Positions 45,101 to 54,155 of a stretch of DNA of 64,000 nucleotides are shown piece by piece (positions within the stretch are counted from its first letter, which is position 1; every line of letters begins with the position of its first letter). The stretch is from Draconibacterium sediminis (GTDB lineage Bacteria > Bacteroidota > Bacteroidia > Bacteroidales > Prolixibacteraceae). The stretch covers positions 62,001-126,000 of the forward strand of contig NZ_JRHC01000008.1 of assembly GCF_000949475.1 (NCBI RefSeq), given 5' to 3'. A model generated the notes under the pieces. That model had not been told where the DNA came from. It saw only the letters and a list, made by a program, of their open reading frames with translations, and made no database searches. The translations under genes were made by a program, and so were the position numbers.

Positions 45101-48100
45101 TAGTTTGCACTGGGAGGAAGTGTTGGCACAAAATGATTTAAACAGAGGAGAAGATGCTGTATTTAAAGAGAATATTTCGTTTAGTGCCGGTGCGCCGTAT
45201 ACCAACGAGTATACCACCGACACCACAAATTCGGCATCATTCGAATACTCTGCTTTTATAAATACAGAATTAGCAGCGGGAATAAAACTTGATAATGAAT
45301 CCGGCGCCTGGTTTGATAGCGAGATCGGAGTTATGGCAAAATTCAGGTGGGCAAACACCTTTAATCAGGGCAACGATACCACTTATTCCCGAACCGTTGG
45401 ATATATTCTTTCCGACAACGATATTGGCGATTTCTTTAGTGTCGATATCCTGGAGGATAAAGCCTATGGTGTACCTGCTTTCAATCTGAAACTGGGAACT
45501 TCAAGTTGTCCGCACGAACCAGGAACACAACCTCGCGACGACGCACGAATCACTGTGTATCCGCCACAGATCAACAACGTTCCGATAGGTGGACAGGCAG
45601 TGTTTACAGCCAATTTGCTAAACGAAAGCCAGAGTCGGGAAACCCGTGAATACCACGTAAAAGTAGTATCTACCACAAATCCTGATGGTGCCGTTGTAAA
45701 ATTAGGTGGCACATCAATCACCAATAGTGGAGCTTCCTATTTTCTGCAATACAACCAAACGGCAAACATTGCACTCACCGTTGAACGCGGACCGATGGCG
45801 TCCACTTACGATTCGATTGGTATTATGATGTATCCGCCATGTGAATATTCACTATGGGAGGATGGCGGCAGTGTTACAAGCGCCGATACGGCCTGGATTT
45901 TTGTTGATTTCCAAAGCGAGTGTTCAAATGTAGCCTTGCACCTGCCGGGCGATAACTGGCTCGTGAACAGCAACAACGACAACAAACTGGATGTGGCTTT
46001 TACGGGCTACGACCGCAACAACGAAAACCTGCAAAGTATTACCCTTCAGTATAAACGTCAGGGTGAAGGCTGGGTTGACGATGTGACTATTGAAAAGGAT
46101 TTACTTTTGGAAAACTTTTTCGATTACGAGTTTGATGTTTCCGGCCTTACCGATGGCAACTACAGTTTACGCGCCAAGGCAAATTGTGGAATCGAAGGTG
46201 GAATTTCTTATTCTTCCGAGCAGTCGGGAATTATCGACCGTTCATCAATTGCTCCATACGGAACGCCTTCGCCTGCCGATGGCTACCTGCGGTACGGGCA
46301 GGAAATAAGTGTTGTTTTTGATAAAGACATTAATTGTAATTTTGAAAGTTATTCAGGTGCACCACCAAACATCCGCCTTTTCCTTGAAGATTCCACTGAA
46401 ATTCCGATAACGGTTCAGTGTTCTCAAAACGAAGATGGAATTATTCTTGCGCCCAACGACGATCTGTTTGCACAACCATCGCTCGAAGGAAAACGTGTTT
46501 ATGCCGTAGTGGAAGGAATTCAGGATATTTTTGGAAATGTACAGAAATACAAAACCGAGTGGTCGTTCCTGGTGAATGTTAGCCCGGTGTCGTGGAATCC
46601 TGAAGAGGTTCATCTTACAGCAGAAGAAACAGAACTGGTGGTACTGAGTGCAAATCTTGATAACAGCGCCAACATAAGCAAATCGTTTACCATTGAAGAG
46701 TACCCCGACTGGCTGGTGCCTTCGGTAACTTCGGCTTCGGTATTGGGAGGAAATAGTTTTACCGTTCAATTCTTTGTTGTCGAAGATTTGTTACCTGGAT
46801 TTTATGAGGGAGAAGTAACTGCCATAATCGACGGTTCGCCCGAAGTACTCATGGTATCGCTTGAGCTGTATGCCGAAGAGATCGACTGGAGTGTAAACCA
46901 CCCCGATTTCCAGTACAACATGAACATTGTGGCTCAGTTTAGTTCTGACGACAGCGATGAAAACCTGTCGACCGGATTACGCGATAAGATTGCGGCTTAT
47001 GTTGATGGTGAATTGCGCGGTGTTGGTAACATCATGTATGTTCCTGAACTCAGCAAATATGCTGCATTTATTACTATATCGGGAAATCTGACAGGCGAAA
47101 ACGGAAGTTTGCTCGAGGCCGAAGATTACGTGGATGACCTGAGTGTGAAGGACATTACTTTTACCGAAGATGGCAAAACGTATGAAGCCACACGTTTTAA
47201 GAAAAACAACTGGATCGACTTTGATATTTATGCAACAAAACCAGGCATTTTCACGGCCGAGTTTAAAGCTGCAGGAAGCAAAGCCGGCGACGTTGATGTT
47301 TATGTCGACGGAAATCCGGGCACAAGCCTAACGATCCCTGCTACCGGAAGTACCTATGCAATATATACCGCTCAGTTCGAGGTTCCGGCCGGTGCGCATA
47401 CACTGCGCATTCAGTCGACCAGTGCTGAATTCGATCTCGACTGGATTAATTTCCCCGAGTATCATGTTCGGAATCAGCATACTACTGAAGTCATCAAATT
47501 CAGAATGTGGGATGGTTTAAATGGTATTGAATATGGTGCCATTGAAGAACTCACCTTCTTTAACGACGGAGTAGTCGGAAACGCAGAAGAGCCTTTCATT
47601 TTACATCCGGCAGGTGGTATTCAGCAACGGATGCTGGCAAAAGGATGGAACTGGATCTCGGTGAATAAAGAAAGTAACGACATGAGTGTAGGCAAAGTGT
47701 TCGAGAGCCTTACTCCACCAACTTCGCTAAACGATATTACACTGAAATCACAGTCGGGATATTCGCAGTTTAGTCAAATGACTGGCTGGCAGGGAACACT
47801 CTCTGATGTTGATATCAAAACGGGTTATATGATATTCCTGAGTGCCCATGGCGACACCCTGAGCCTGATTGGAAATGAACCTGAAACGGATGTAAGTATT
47901 CCGTTAAATCCGAAGTGGAACTGGATCGGCTATCCAAAATCAGAGATCTTACCCATTGATAGCGTGTTGGAGCTGCTTTCGGCAGGACCGGGAGACGTAA
48001 TTAAAAGCCAGTACGAATATGGCGAATACAATCAAAGCACGGATTCGTGGGTTGGCGATCTGAAATTCTTCCAACCGGGACTGGGTTATAAGTTGTTTGT

Positions 48101-48764
48101 TGGCAATAGCGACAACATCACAATAATGAAATCGGGTAATACAGATGAGCTCTTCCTGAAACACGAGTATAACATGACCCTGACAGCGATTGTTGATTTT
48201 GGGGAATTTCCAACTTCCGACAGGTACAGGATTCAAACCTATATCAACGATCAGCTGCGTGGCGATGTTCCGCTTTCGTACCTGAACCCGATAGACAAGT
48301 ATATGGCATTTGCTATGGTTTACGGCGATCGTTCAGACATTGGCGAATCGGTTAAAACAGTGTTATGGGACGAATACAACCAGAAACAAATTAAGCTGGT
48401 TTCGCCTGAGTTAAACTTTACCATCGATAAGATTAATGGTACGGTTGATAATCCGGTTATTCTTTCGATAGCTGAAGACGAACTACTTCCTGAGGATGAA
48501 GGACAGTACAACTTTAATAACTATCCAAATCCTTTCCGAAGTAATACCACTATTCAGTACACCATTCCGGAGGACACGCATGTTATGCTAACAGTAACAA
48601 ATTCTGTTGGCAGAGAAATCAGGCGTATTGTTGATGTGGAACAAATAGCAGGGCAATACAGCTATGATTTCAATGCGGCTGGCCTGGCTGACGGTATTTA
48701 TTATTGCACACTTAAAACAAATGATTTTGTAGAGACTAAAAAACTGATTCTGTTAAAGAAATAG
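42114..48764 (+). CDS. Giant T9SS-secreted multidomain surface protein, 2216 aa
   Basis: A signal peptide ends in ALLLAFTLLLPVLASAQ (residues 24-40). Fibronectin type III-like domains (about 150-330, e.g. ILNWSKG-type and YYYWVTTFTDDWG) and carboxypeptidase-regulatory-like repeats (KGTVKSILSVGVEGVQV, AGRVVYPKSTAAECGVPK; about 340-520) follow. A bacterial Ig-like SbsA-type domain is around 1385-1500. A CBM6-like beta-sandwich (LEAEDYVDD...DLDWINF; about 1666-1785) interrupts a repeated domain pair. The C-terminus (YPNPFRSNTTIQYTIPED...KLILLKK) is a type A T9SS sorting domain. No catalytic motif is evident, so adhesion or glycan binding is most likely. Confidence 0.9.
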   Translation: MKNFTYPEVLLPSCLTRKVGNKIALLLAFTLLLPVLASAQRAYPDLVLTASSNGSDYQISFSYTGGGVVECQESEVYKIGIYLNSWETGLQKEFTGSGYKSSWSGTLAVGPSKSGSWRARYQISEDCGWAWCNCVAWAWSDWKSASTTAIKSPTSITASNQEFFDKIVLNWSKGTNIPDANVGYNIYRGTTAFDRTLVAQVAGNARTWTDETIVPNDVYYYWVTTFTDDWGNHESPRNSSNAVLGKAKTFNVNASDGTYTNRVKVEWDDLSEFAEELRIERSVPESSQKEELAILSKNAQAYSDDGAIPGYKHTYYVTPIHATRTFPTLNDDGYSKPNGTIKGTVKSILSVGVEGVQVCAIPVTPNLPAGALSIPSGGYCTTTDVDGYYEIRNIYYYDEAEFIVVPYKDGPNGPHIFTPDTITRVLDLNSKLSSGANFTDESVFSMAGRVVYPKSTAAECGVPKVEILINGESRGIFTDANGDWSYAIQEEGDYTFTPEFLHHTFENPSGQPSTSFFVAGDSLNINFTDTQTDTIFVKVQTGCETPVADSVKIQLTSPGNCFNTTYYTDANGLLTIHDLPAREYDVQVVELDPVNSNIFDQIGYKPIRIDLTVRDTADMVVERDSLDITPADTIFLPNGTTSITPADTTLVTVTDTTRGEVIPEANFIYHSPLNIQVDFADAGAQVVNCSSGAITLMQQNDTYTLVFEVNESMGDCPVNEGYLRIFDFVADRGDEPIEVPIVNGFAVYTTQAGLPEIAESAEHNHEKLLYVVPEVGYLDATPQEYWIMVEGVKTQAPSFITKSPEMPMLVLHDPPGDNSYSYVQEGKSYKSFNTFEMLVGGEAGVYANLLIGAKVLTPFSSNGFGTQIKFSAVAGRDNFNRNGVETTITFNETFSTSDLENLTGNDGDVYIGASFNQEYALGDELTFNTATCQAEIKTVPTIDVTGFATTFVYTETHIKNTLLPTLGVLRSALIAGRDTSLMSPEEKMQANQLLADSLHWEEVLAQNDLNRGEDAVFKENISFSAGAPYTNEYTTDTTNSASFEYSAFINTELAAGIKLDNESGAWFDSEIGVMAKFRWANTFNQGNDTTYSRTVGYILSDNDIGDFFSVDILEDKAYGVPAFNLKLGTSSCPHEPGTQPRDDARITVYPPQINNVPIGGQAVFTANLLNESQSRETREYHVKVVSTTNPDGAVVKLGGTSITNSGASYFLQYNQTANIALTVERGPMASTYDSIGIMMYPPCEYSLWEDGGSVTSADTAWIFVDFQSECSNVALHLPGDNWLVNSNNDNKLDVAFTGYDRNNENLQSITLQYKRQGEGWVDDVTIEKDLLLENFFDYEFDVSGLTDGNYSLRAKANCGIEGGISYSSEQSGIIDRSSIAPYGTPSPADGYLRYGQEISVVFDKDINCNFESYSGAPPNIRLFLEDSTEIPITVQCSQNEDGIILAPNDDLFAQPSLEGKRVYAVVEGIQDIFGNVQKYKTEWSFLVNVSPVSWNPEEVHLTAEETELVVLSANLDNSANISKSFTIEEYPDWLVPSVTSASVLGGNSFTVQFFVVEDLLPGFYEGEVTAIIDGSPEVLMVSLELYAEEIDWSVNHPDFQYNMNIVAQFSSDDSDENLSTGLRDKIAAYVDGELRGVGNIMYVPELSKYAAFITISGNLTGENGSLLEAEDYVDDLSVKDITFTEDGKTYEATRFKKNNWIDFDIYATKPGIFTAEFKAAGSKAGDVDVYVDGNPGTSLTIPATGSTYAIYTAQFEVPAGAHTLRIQSTSAEFDLDWINFPEYHVRNQHTTEVIKFRMWDGLNGIEYGAIEELTFFNDGVVGNAEEPFILHPAGGIQQRMLAKGWNWISVNKESNDMSVGKVFESLTPPTSLNDITLKSQSGYSQFSQMTGWQGTLSDVDIKTGYMIFLSAHGDTLSLIGNEPETDVSIPLNPKWNWIGYPKSEILPIDSVLELLSAGPGDVIKSQYEYGEYNQSTDSWVGDLKFFQPGLGYKLFVGNSDNITIMKSGNTDELFLKHEYNMTLTAIVDFGEFPTSDRYRIQTYINDQLRGDVPLSYLNPIDKYMAFAMVYGDRSDIGESVKTVLWDEYNQKQIKLVSPELNFTIDKINGTVDNPVILSIAEDELLPEDEGQYNFNNYPNPFRSNTTIQYTIPEDTHVMLTVTNSVGREIRRIVDVEQIAGQYSYDFNAAGLADGIYYCTLKTNDFVETKKLILLKK

Positions 48765-48785
48765 CAGGGTTTGATTTGAAATAGA

Positions 48786-48816
48786 AAAAGGTGGCCGAAT
48801 AAAACGGCCACCTTTT
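48786..48816. terminator. Bidirectional terminator between convergent genes
   Basis: AAAAGGTGGCCG (48786-48797) pairs with CGGCCACCTTTT (48805-48816), with AATAAAA as the loop and T-rich ends. Confidence 0.9.
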
Positions 48817-48842
48817 TTATGTGGAAAAATATCTGCTAAAGA

Positions 48843-50489
48843 TTAATTTTGATCGCCAGGACCTAAATTTGGATTCGCATCAATTTCTTCTTGCGGAATT
48901 TTAAATATCCACTCATCATTAACTGATGGTTTATCTTGCTGGAATCCGCTTTGGTACAAACCGGCAGAAGCACCGGAACCACCATCTGCTGCATGGTCAA
49001 TTCCTTCGTCCCAACGTATCTTATCAGTGTAAAGAAATCCTTCTCCCCATAATTCTAAAGCTCTCTGGAACTTAATATGTTCCATCAATTTTTCTTTAGT
49101 ATCGTACATCGTAACATCATAAGCACTATCGCGTTCTTCGCCCAATGGTTTTAACGCATTTTGTGCAGCTTCAATATTGCCTAACATGGCTTCTGCTTCG
49201 GCTTCTATCAAATACATTTCAGAAGAACGCATTAAAATAATATCATCCGGATCTGTGGTACCGGGTGCTTTATTTCTCATTTTTACGTGCATATACGGAT
49301 GCGTATTATGACTGGAAGTCCATCCGTAAACACTGGCAAGCCTGTCAATTTCAGCATCAAATTCTTCTTCTGTTGTGTATAACGGATTTGTGTTGTTATC
49401 CCATCCTCCTTCTCCATTAGAAGCTGAAGTATTCGAGTTTGGAGCATCTTTTAAGAACAATCCTTTTCTATAATCCGTATCCGGAATTTGAGCGTATAAC
49501 CGCTTATCCATAATTTTAGGATTATTTCGAACCTGACTTCCATTAAATGTATTGCTCATTAAATAAAAATACGAACGGAAATAAGTTGTTTCAGTAGTAA
49601 TCACGTTACTTCCCCAAATAACTTCAGGAAGTAAGGTTGTATTAAATCCTGAATAATAATCATCTTTATCCATAATCGGATAATTCTGACGTGCCATCAC
49701 CGCTGCATCCGCCGCGGTTCTCCATTCCCCCATGTTTAATGCAATGCGAGCTTTTAAACCATATGCAACGTCAATATTTAGTTGAGATTTGTCAAATGCA
49801 TTACCGGTTGGCCTTGGAGTTGCCCCATCAAAATAGCTTATGGCAGCATCAATATCTGACATACACTGGTCATAAATTTCTTTTACTGTAGACCTGGGCG
49901 CACTTGTAAAAGGAGCTTCCGAAGCAAATAATAAAGGTACACCTGGATCTGATTCAGGGTTGCCAATCAGATAGCCTTTGGCATAGTGCTGAACCAATGA
50001 AAGGTAAGCATAAGCTCTGTAGGAATAAGCTTGCCCAATAATCTCTTTAAATTTTGCATCTTCAGGAATAGTGCCTTCAGCGGCTTTATTAATAATTGCA
50101 TTGGCACTGGCAATGATATGATAGCGTTGATACCACAACTGTTTGGTTGTTCTGGATGTTTCCTGGTTATGAGAAATCCATTGTGCATCGTCTTGCCAAC
50201 CCAAATTGTTAGCCCTGGCACTATGAATTATTCCTCCTGCTAAATTATCCCCTAACGGAACCCAATAATGATTTCCTGACCTGTAACTATCTCCCCCGGA
50301 AAGCATAGTTTGTGGTTGAGCATATAATAAACGATGCAGGCCATTTAGAATAAGTGCCATATTTTCAGCAGATGCTAGTGCATCACCGGAAGAAATAGCA
50401 TCTGTTGGTTTTGTTTCCAAAAAGTCTTCGTGACACGATGTTGTTGCAATAGCTACTATTACAAGTAACAAGATTATCTTTTTAAACAT
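48843..50489 (-). CDS. SusD/RagB family outer-membrane lipoprotein
   Basis: A 548-residue lipoprotein (FKKIILLLVIVAIATTSC, lipobox TTSC with Cys19, then acidic HEDFLE as in surface-export signals). SusD-family features follow: ETKPTDAISSGDAL, TKQLWYQRYHIIASANAIINKA, IGQAYSYRAYAYLSLVQHYAKGY, ILMRSSEMYLIEAEAEAMLG and the ERALELWGEG-like FQRALELWGEGFLYTDKIRW near the C-terminus. It caps the SusC-type transporter encoded 29 bp upstream and binds the substrate at the cell surface; the substrate is unknown. Confidence 0.94.
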   Translation of the reverse strand: MFKKIILLLVIVAIATTSCHEDFLETKPTDAISSGDALASAENMALILNGLHRLLYAQPQTMLSGGDSYRSGNHYWVPLGDNLAGGIIHSARANNLGWQDDAQWISHNQETSRTTKQLWYQRYHIIASANAIINKAAEGTIPEDAKFKEIIGQAYSYRAYAYLSLVQHYAKGYLIGNPESDPGVPLLFASEAPFTSAPRSTVKEIYDQCMSDIDAAISYFDGATPRPTGNAFDKSQLNIDVAYGLKARIALNMGEWRTAADAAVMARQNYPIMDKDDYYSGFNTTLLPEVIWGSNVITTETTYFRSYFYLMSNTFNGSQVRNNPKIMDKRLYAQIPDTDYRKGLFLKDAPNSNTSASNGEGGWDNNTNPLYTTEEEFDAEIDRLASVYGWTSSHNTHPYMHVKMRNKAPGTTDPDDIILMRSSEMYLIEAEAEAMLGNIEAAQNALKPLGEERDSAYDVTMYDTKEKLMEHIKFQRALELWGEGFLYTDKIRWDEGIDHAADGGSGASAGLYQSGFQQDKPSVNDEWIFKIPQEEIDANPNLGPGDQN

Positions 50490-50518
50490 AGTTATTATGT
50501 TTTAATTATTTTTTATGA

Positions 50519-53500
50519 TTAAAATGTAACATTTAATCCAATCGAGAATACTCTCGATGGGTTAAAATCATCTCCCTCAGGTGTTCCTGACAAGTTGTAT
50601 TGAGGATCGAGTCCTGTTCGCTTGCTTTTTAGATATAAATTCTCTCCGGTAAGTGATAATCTTAAATTGTCAACACCAATTTTATCCGTAACAGAACCGT
50701 CAAAAGTATAGCCTAAGCTAACATTTTTCAATGTCCAGAAAGACGCATCTGTTAAAAACCGGGAAGATTGTGACTGTACTAAATCAACATTTCCATTTTC
50801 CATTCTGGGCACACTGGTTACATCGCCCGGATTTCTCCATGCATCCAGAATATCAGGATGAAGCGATCGACCATAAGTACCACTATGCATCATAGCAGCA
50901 TATCCATAGTCTAAAAATTTACCTCCGATACCATATGTCATTAAAACATTCAAGTCGAATCCTTTATAACTAAAATAATTCGATACTGATCCTAAAACAT
51001 CAGGTATGGAGTTGTCTCCTGTGTAGGCTCTTTCAGTTTCTTCCCAATCATTTGTGGTTTCCTGATTTCCATTATCATCCAAAACAGGTACACTATTACC
51101 ATCTTCATCAAATTCAAACATCCAGAACAATTGATCTCCAGTATCCGGGTCTACATCTGCAGTTTGAAGTATATAAAAATCATAGATTGATCTACCTTCT
51201 GCCCATCTTTTTGATCCATCTATAAAAGGATCAGGAATTTTCGTTATTTCATTTTTAAACGTCGATGCCTGAACTGTCATATCCCATTTAAAGTCCCCTT
51301 TGTCAATGATATGTCCGGTTAATCCTATTTCAATTCCTGAATTATACAAATCGGCAATGTTCGATGGCACAGTATTTAAACCATTACTTAACGGAATTGG
51401 TAAATCATAAAGCAGATCGGTTGAATTTTTCTTGTAATATTCAACAGAACCATCAATAAGATTATTGAATAAACCAAATTCCAAGGCTACGTCGAAACTT
51501 CCAACCGTTTCCCATTGCAAGTCGGCATTACCAATTTCTGACCAATAAATGGCAGGATTACCTGCGTTTGATGTCAATCCGTATCTAGGTTGAGATAAGA
51601 AGAAGTCGCCCAGATCATCGTTACCAACCTGGCCGTAAGAGGCGCGGAGTTTTAAATGATTAACCCAGCTAACACTTTTCATGAAGTTTTCCTGATCGAT
51701 TCTCCAGGAACCGCCTACTGAATAGAAGTTACCCCATCTTGATTTTTCATCAAAAACAGATGAAGCATCTCTTCTTACTGAAGCACTGATATAATATTTA
51801 CCATCGAAATTATAGTTGGCCCTTAAGAAATAACCTTCAATAGTTTTTTCAGTTGTGGCTCCTCCTAAACTAATGGGCTCTGCAAAATTGTCAAATTCAT
51901 AAATACCTGTAGCAACTTGTTTAATCGCCGAACCATCAATACCTGAATAAATTCGTTGGAAGCTTTCGTGTCCTGCTGTAATGTCTACACTGTGAACCTC
52001 ATTAAAGTATTTTTTGAAGGTTAAAATCTGATTGAAGTTTTCAACATCTCTCCGATATCTGTCTTCACCATACCTTCCGGTTGGTTGAGCATCACCAATA
52101 ATATGGTTTTCATATTCTTTTTCTAAACCTTCATTTATATCTCTACCATAATTCAATCTAAGATTAAGCCCTTCGATAATTGCAAAGTCGGCAAAGAATC
52201 TTACTCCATAGGTATTATTTCTTTTTGTTTCATCATTTAACAGCAATTCCTGGAATGCATGACGACCTTGATTGACTGGTCTTGAACCGATATTGTATTC
52301 CGAATAACCTTCACCGTTATCAAAAACAGGCTCTCCTCCGGCATCCAACACTAAGTTTCCATTCTGGTCATTAACATACACCGGATAAATTGAGCCAATG
52401 TTTTTAGCAAATCCGAAAGGATTCACAATACTAGTTGTTCCGGCTGAAGTTGGTCCTGCAGACTCAGTAATAGCAATGTTTGCACTACCTCCAAGTTTCA
52501 ACCAGTCTGCAGCATCGAATTCGGCATTTAAACGTGAAGTAATACGATTAAAATTAGTTGTAACCACATATCCTTCTTCATCCAGGTACGAAGCAGAAAA
52601 GAATACTTTATGCCTGTCGCCTCCACCTGCTACATTAACATTGTAATTTGTTCTTAATCCGGTTTGTTCCATTTCATCATACCAGTCTAAGCTTTTATAA
52701 ATTACGCTCGCGTTCGGATTTAACATTCCATCAGTGCCAACAATTTGATCATTTGCCACATTAAATGGGTTATACCCTAAATTATTGTAGATATTTGCAG
52801 AAGCGTAGGTCGGATCTCCGCCACCGGCACTCGAATTTTTTAAAGCCTGCCACATCATTTCATAATACTGCCCCGGAGAAACTTCATCGTAGCTCGGAAT
52901 ACTTCGGCTAACAATACCTACCTGAGCAGATACAGAAGTTTTTATAGCTCCTTTAGTACCATTTTTAGTTGTTATCAAAACAACACCATTAGCCGCCCTT
53001 GACCCGTATAATGACGTTGAAGCGGCATCTTTAAGGATCGTAAAAGATTCGATATCTTCCTGGTTAATTGTATTTAACGAACCTTCATACTGTATACCAT
53101 CAACAATATACAACGGATCAGAACTTCCATTAAGTGTTCCTACACCGCGAATAACTAGATTAGGTGAAGAACCTGGTTGCCCTGATGCAGAAGTAAATTG
53201 TACTCCTGTTGCTCTACCCTCAATTGCTGCAATCGGAGAAGTAACATTACGTGATGATAATTCTTCAGCCCCCACTACATCGGCAGAGCCAGTAAATGCC
53301 TGCTTAGTTGATGTACCATAAGCAGTTACAATCACTTCATCAAGTCCTAATACATCCGACTCAAGGTTAACATTAATTACAGAACCTGTTGCCGGCATCT
53401 CAACTGTTTTCATACCAACAAACGAAAACACAATTGTTTGCGCATCTGTTGGAATGTCGAAGGAATAAACACCATCAATATTGGTTACTGTACCAACGGT

Positions 53501-53647
53501 GGTTCCTTTAACACTTACTGATACACCCGGTATTGGAGAATTGTCTTCAGAATTTAATACGGTTCCGGAAACGCTCCTAACCTGTGCACTTGCTATTTGT
53601 ACACCTACTATAAGAGTACAAATAAGAAATAGCGTCAGTTTTTTCAT
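50519..53647 (-). CDS. SusC/RagA TonB-linked outer-membrane transporter
   Basis: A 1042-residue protein. Signal peptide, then a CarboxypepD_reg-like domain (VRSVSGTVLNSEDNSPIPGVSVSV, about 24-105), a TonB-box-like LDEVIVTAYG near residue 107, a plug (about 120-240: SRNVTSPIAAIEGRATGV, NLVIRGVGTL, LYIVDGIQY, AASTSLYGSRAANGVVLITTK) and a 22-strand barrel ending in the aromatic VFSIGLNVTF. It imports a surface-bound nutrient with the downstream SusD. No glycosidase, protease or SusR/anti-sigma regulator is adjacent, so the substrate is unclear. Confidence 0.96.
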   Translation of the reverse strand: MKKLTLFLICTLIVGVQIASAQVRSVSGTVLNSEDNSPIPGVSVSVKGTTVGTVTNIDGVYSFDIPTDAQTIVFSFVGMKTVEMPATGSVINVNLESDVLGLDEVIVTAYGTSTKQAFTGSADVVGAEELSSRNVTSPIAAIEGRATGVQFTSASGQPGSSPNLVIRGVGTLNGSSDPLYIVDGIQYEGSLNTINQEDIESFTILKDAASTSLYGSRAANGVVLITTKNGTKGAIKTSVSAQVGIVSRSIPSYDEVSPGQYYEMMWQALKNSSAGGGDPTYASANIYNNLGYNPFNVANDQIVGTDGMLNPNASVIYKSLDWYDEMEQTGLRTNYNVNVAGGGDRHKVFFSASYLDEEGYVVTTNFNRITSRLNAEFDAADWLKLGGSANIAITESAGPTSAGTTSIVNPFGFAKNIGSIYPVYVNDQNGNLVLDAGGEPVFDNGEGYSEYNIGSRPVNQGRHAFQELLLNDETKRNNTYGVRFFADFAIIEGLNLRLNYGRDINEGLEKEYENHIIGDAQPTGRYGEDRYRRDVENFNQILTFKKYFNEVHSVDITAGHESFQRIYSGIDGSAIKQVATGIYEFDNFAEPISLGGATTEKTIEGYFLRANYNFDGKYYISASVRRDASSVFDEKSRWGNFYSVGGSWRIDQENFMKSVSWVNHLKLRASYGQVGNDDLGDFFLSQPRYGLTSNAGNPAIYWSEIGNADLQWETVGSFDVALEFGLFNNLIDGSVEYYKKNSTDLLYDLPIPLSNGLNTVPSNIADLYNSGIEIGLTGHIIDKGDFKWDMTVQASTFKNEITKIPDPFIDGSKRWAEGRSIYDFYILQTADVDPDTGDQLFWMFEFDEDGNSVPVLDDNGNQETTNDWEETERAYTGDNSIPDVLGSVSNYFSYKGFDLNVLMTYGIGGKFLDYGYAAMMHSGTYGRSLHPDILDAWRNPGDVTSVPRMENGNVDLVQSQSSRFLTDASFWTLKNVSLGYTFDGSVTDKIGVDNLRLSLTGENLYLKSKRTGLDPQYNLSGTPEGDDFNPSRVFSIGLNVTF

Positions 53648-53693
53648 TGAAAATAAATTTGATAGATTAATGAATAATTATGTATTGCACAAT

Positions 53694-53705
53694 TATGTGC
53701 ACATA
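53694..53705. promoter_or_regulatory. Palindromic operator-like site upstream of susC
   Basis: TATGTGCACATA is a perfect 12-bp palindrome, 47 bp before the susC ATG. It could be a regulator site (CRP-like half-sites TGTG/CACA) but may be chance. Confidence 0.3.
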
Positions 53706-54155
53706 TACAATAGAATTAGTTGTACAGCCTAAATAGTTTTTGTTTTAAGTTTTAAATCCCATGAATATTCGGGATACCCGCAATTGAATCATTCGATTCA
53801 ACCACATTCACAATTTACAATCATACCCGATTGTATTTTTTATCACTTTTATTTGCTCACAATTGTTAGACAATGCTGTAACCTTTTACCCCTAAAAAAG
53901 TTCACATTTAATTATTAAAAGAGTTTCGATCTAATTGTTTACTACACGAAAACTCGTGTGATGCTGTGAGCCACTGTTTATATTTTCAATTTAAAATACG
54001 AATACACTGTTGTTCAACAAAATGCAACCAGTAATAATATACAGAGAATGAAGAAAAACGTTACAAATCTTACTCTTTTTTGCATAATACAATAACATTC
54101 TTTTTGTTTGCAAGCATTTGATACTTTTTCTAATTGCCGAACTAATAATCTAATG
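53706..54155. other. AT-rich region upstream of the SusC/SusD operon
   Basis: No gene supported between the susC promoter area and the NupC stop. Contains short palindromes such as CACACGAAAACTCGTGTG near 53945. No regulator gene is seen. Confidence 0.35.

Noticed and set aside
42114-48764. Interpreting the 2216-residue protein as a polysaccharide-degrading enzyme
   Set aside because: The CBM6-like and Ig-like parts suggest binding, but no catalytic acid pair or hydrolase fold could be identified.
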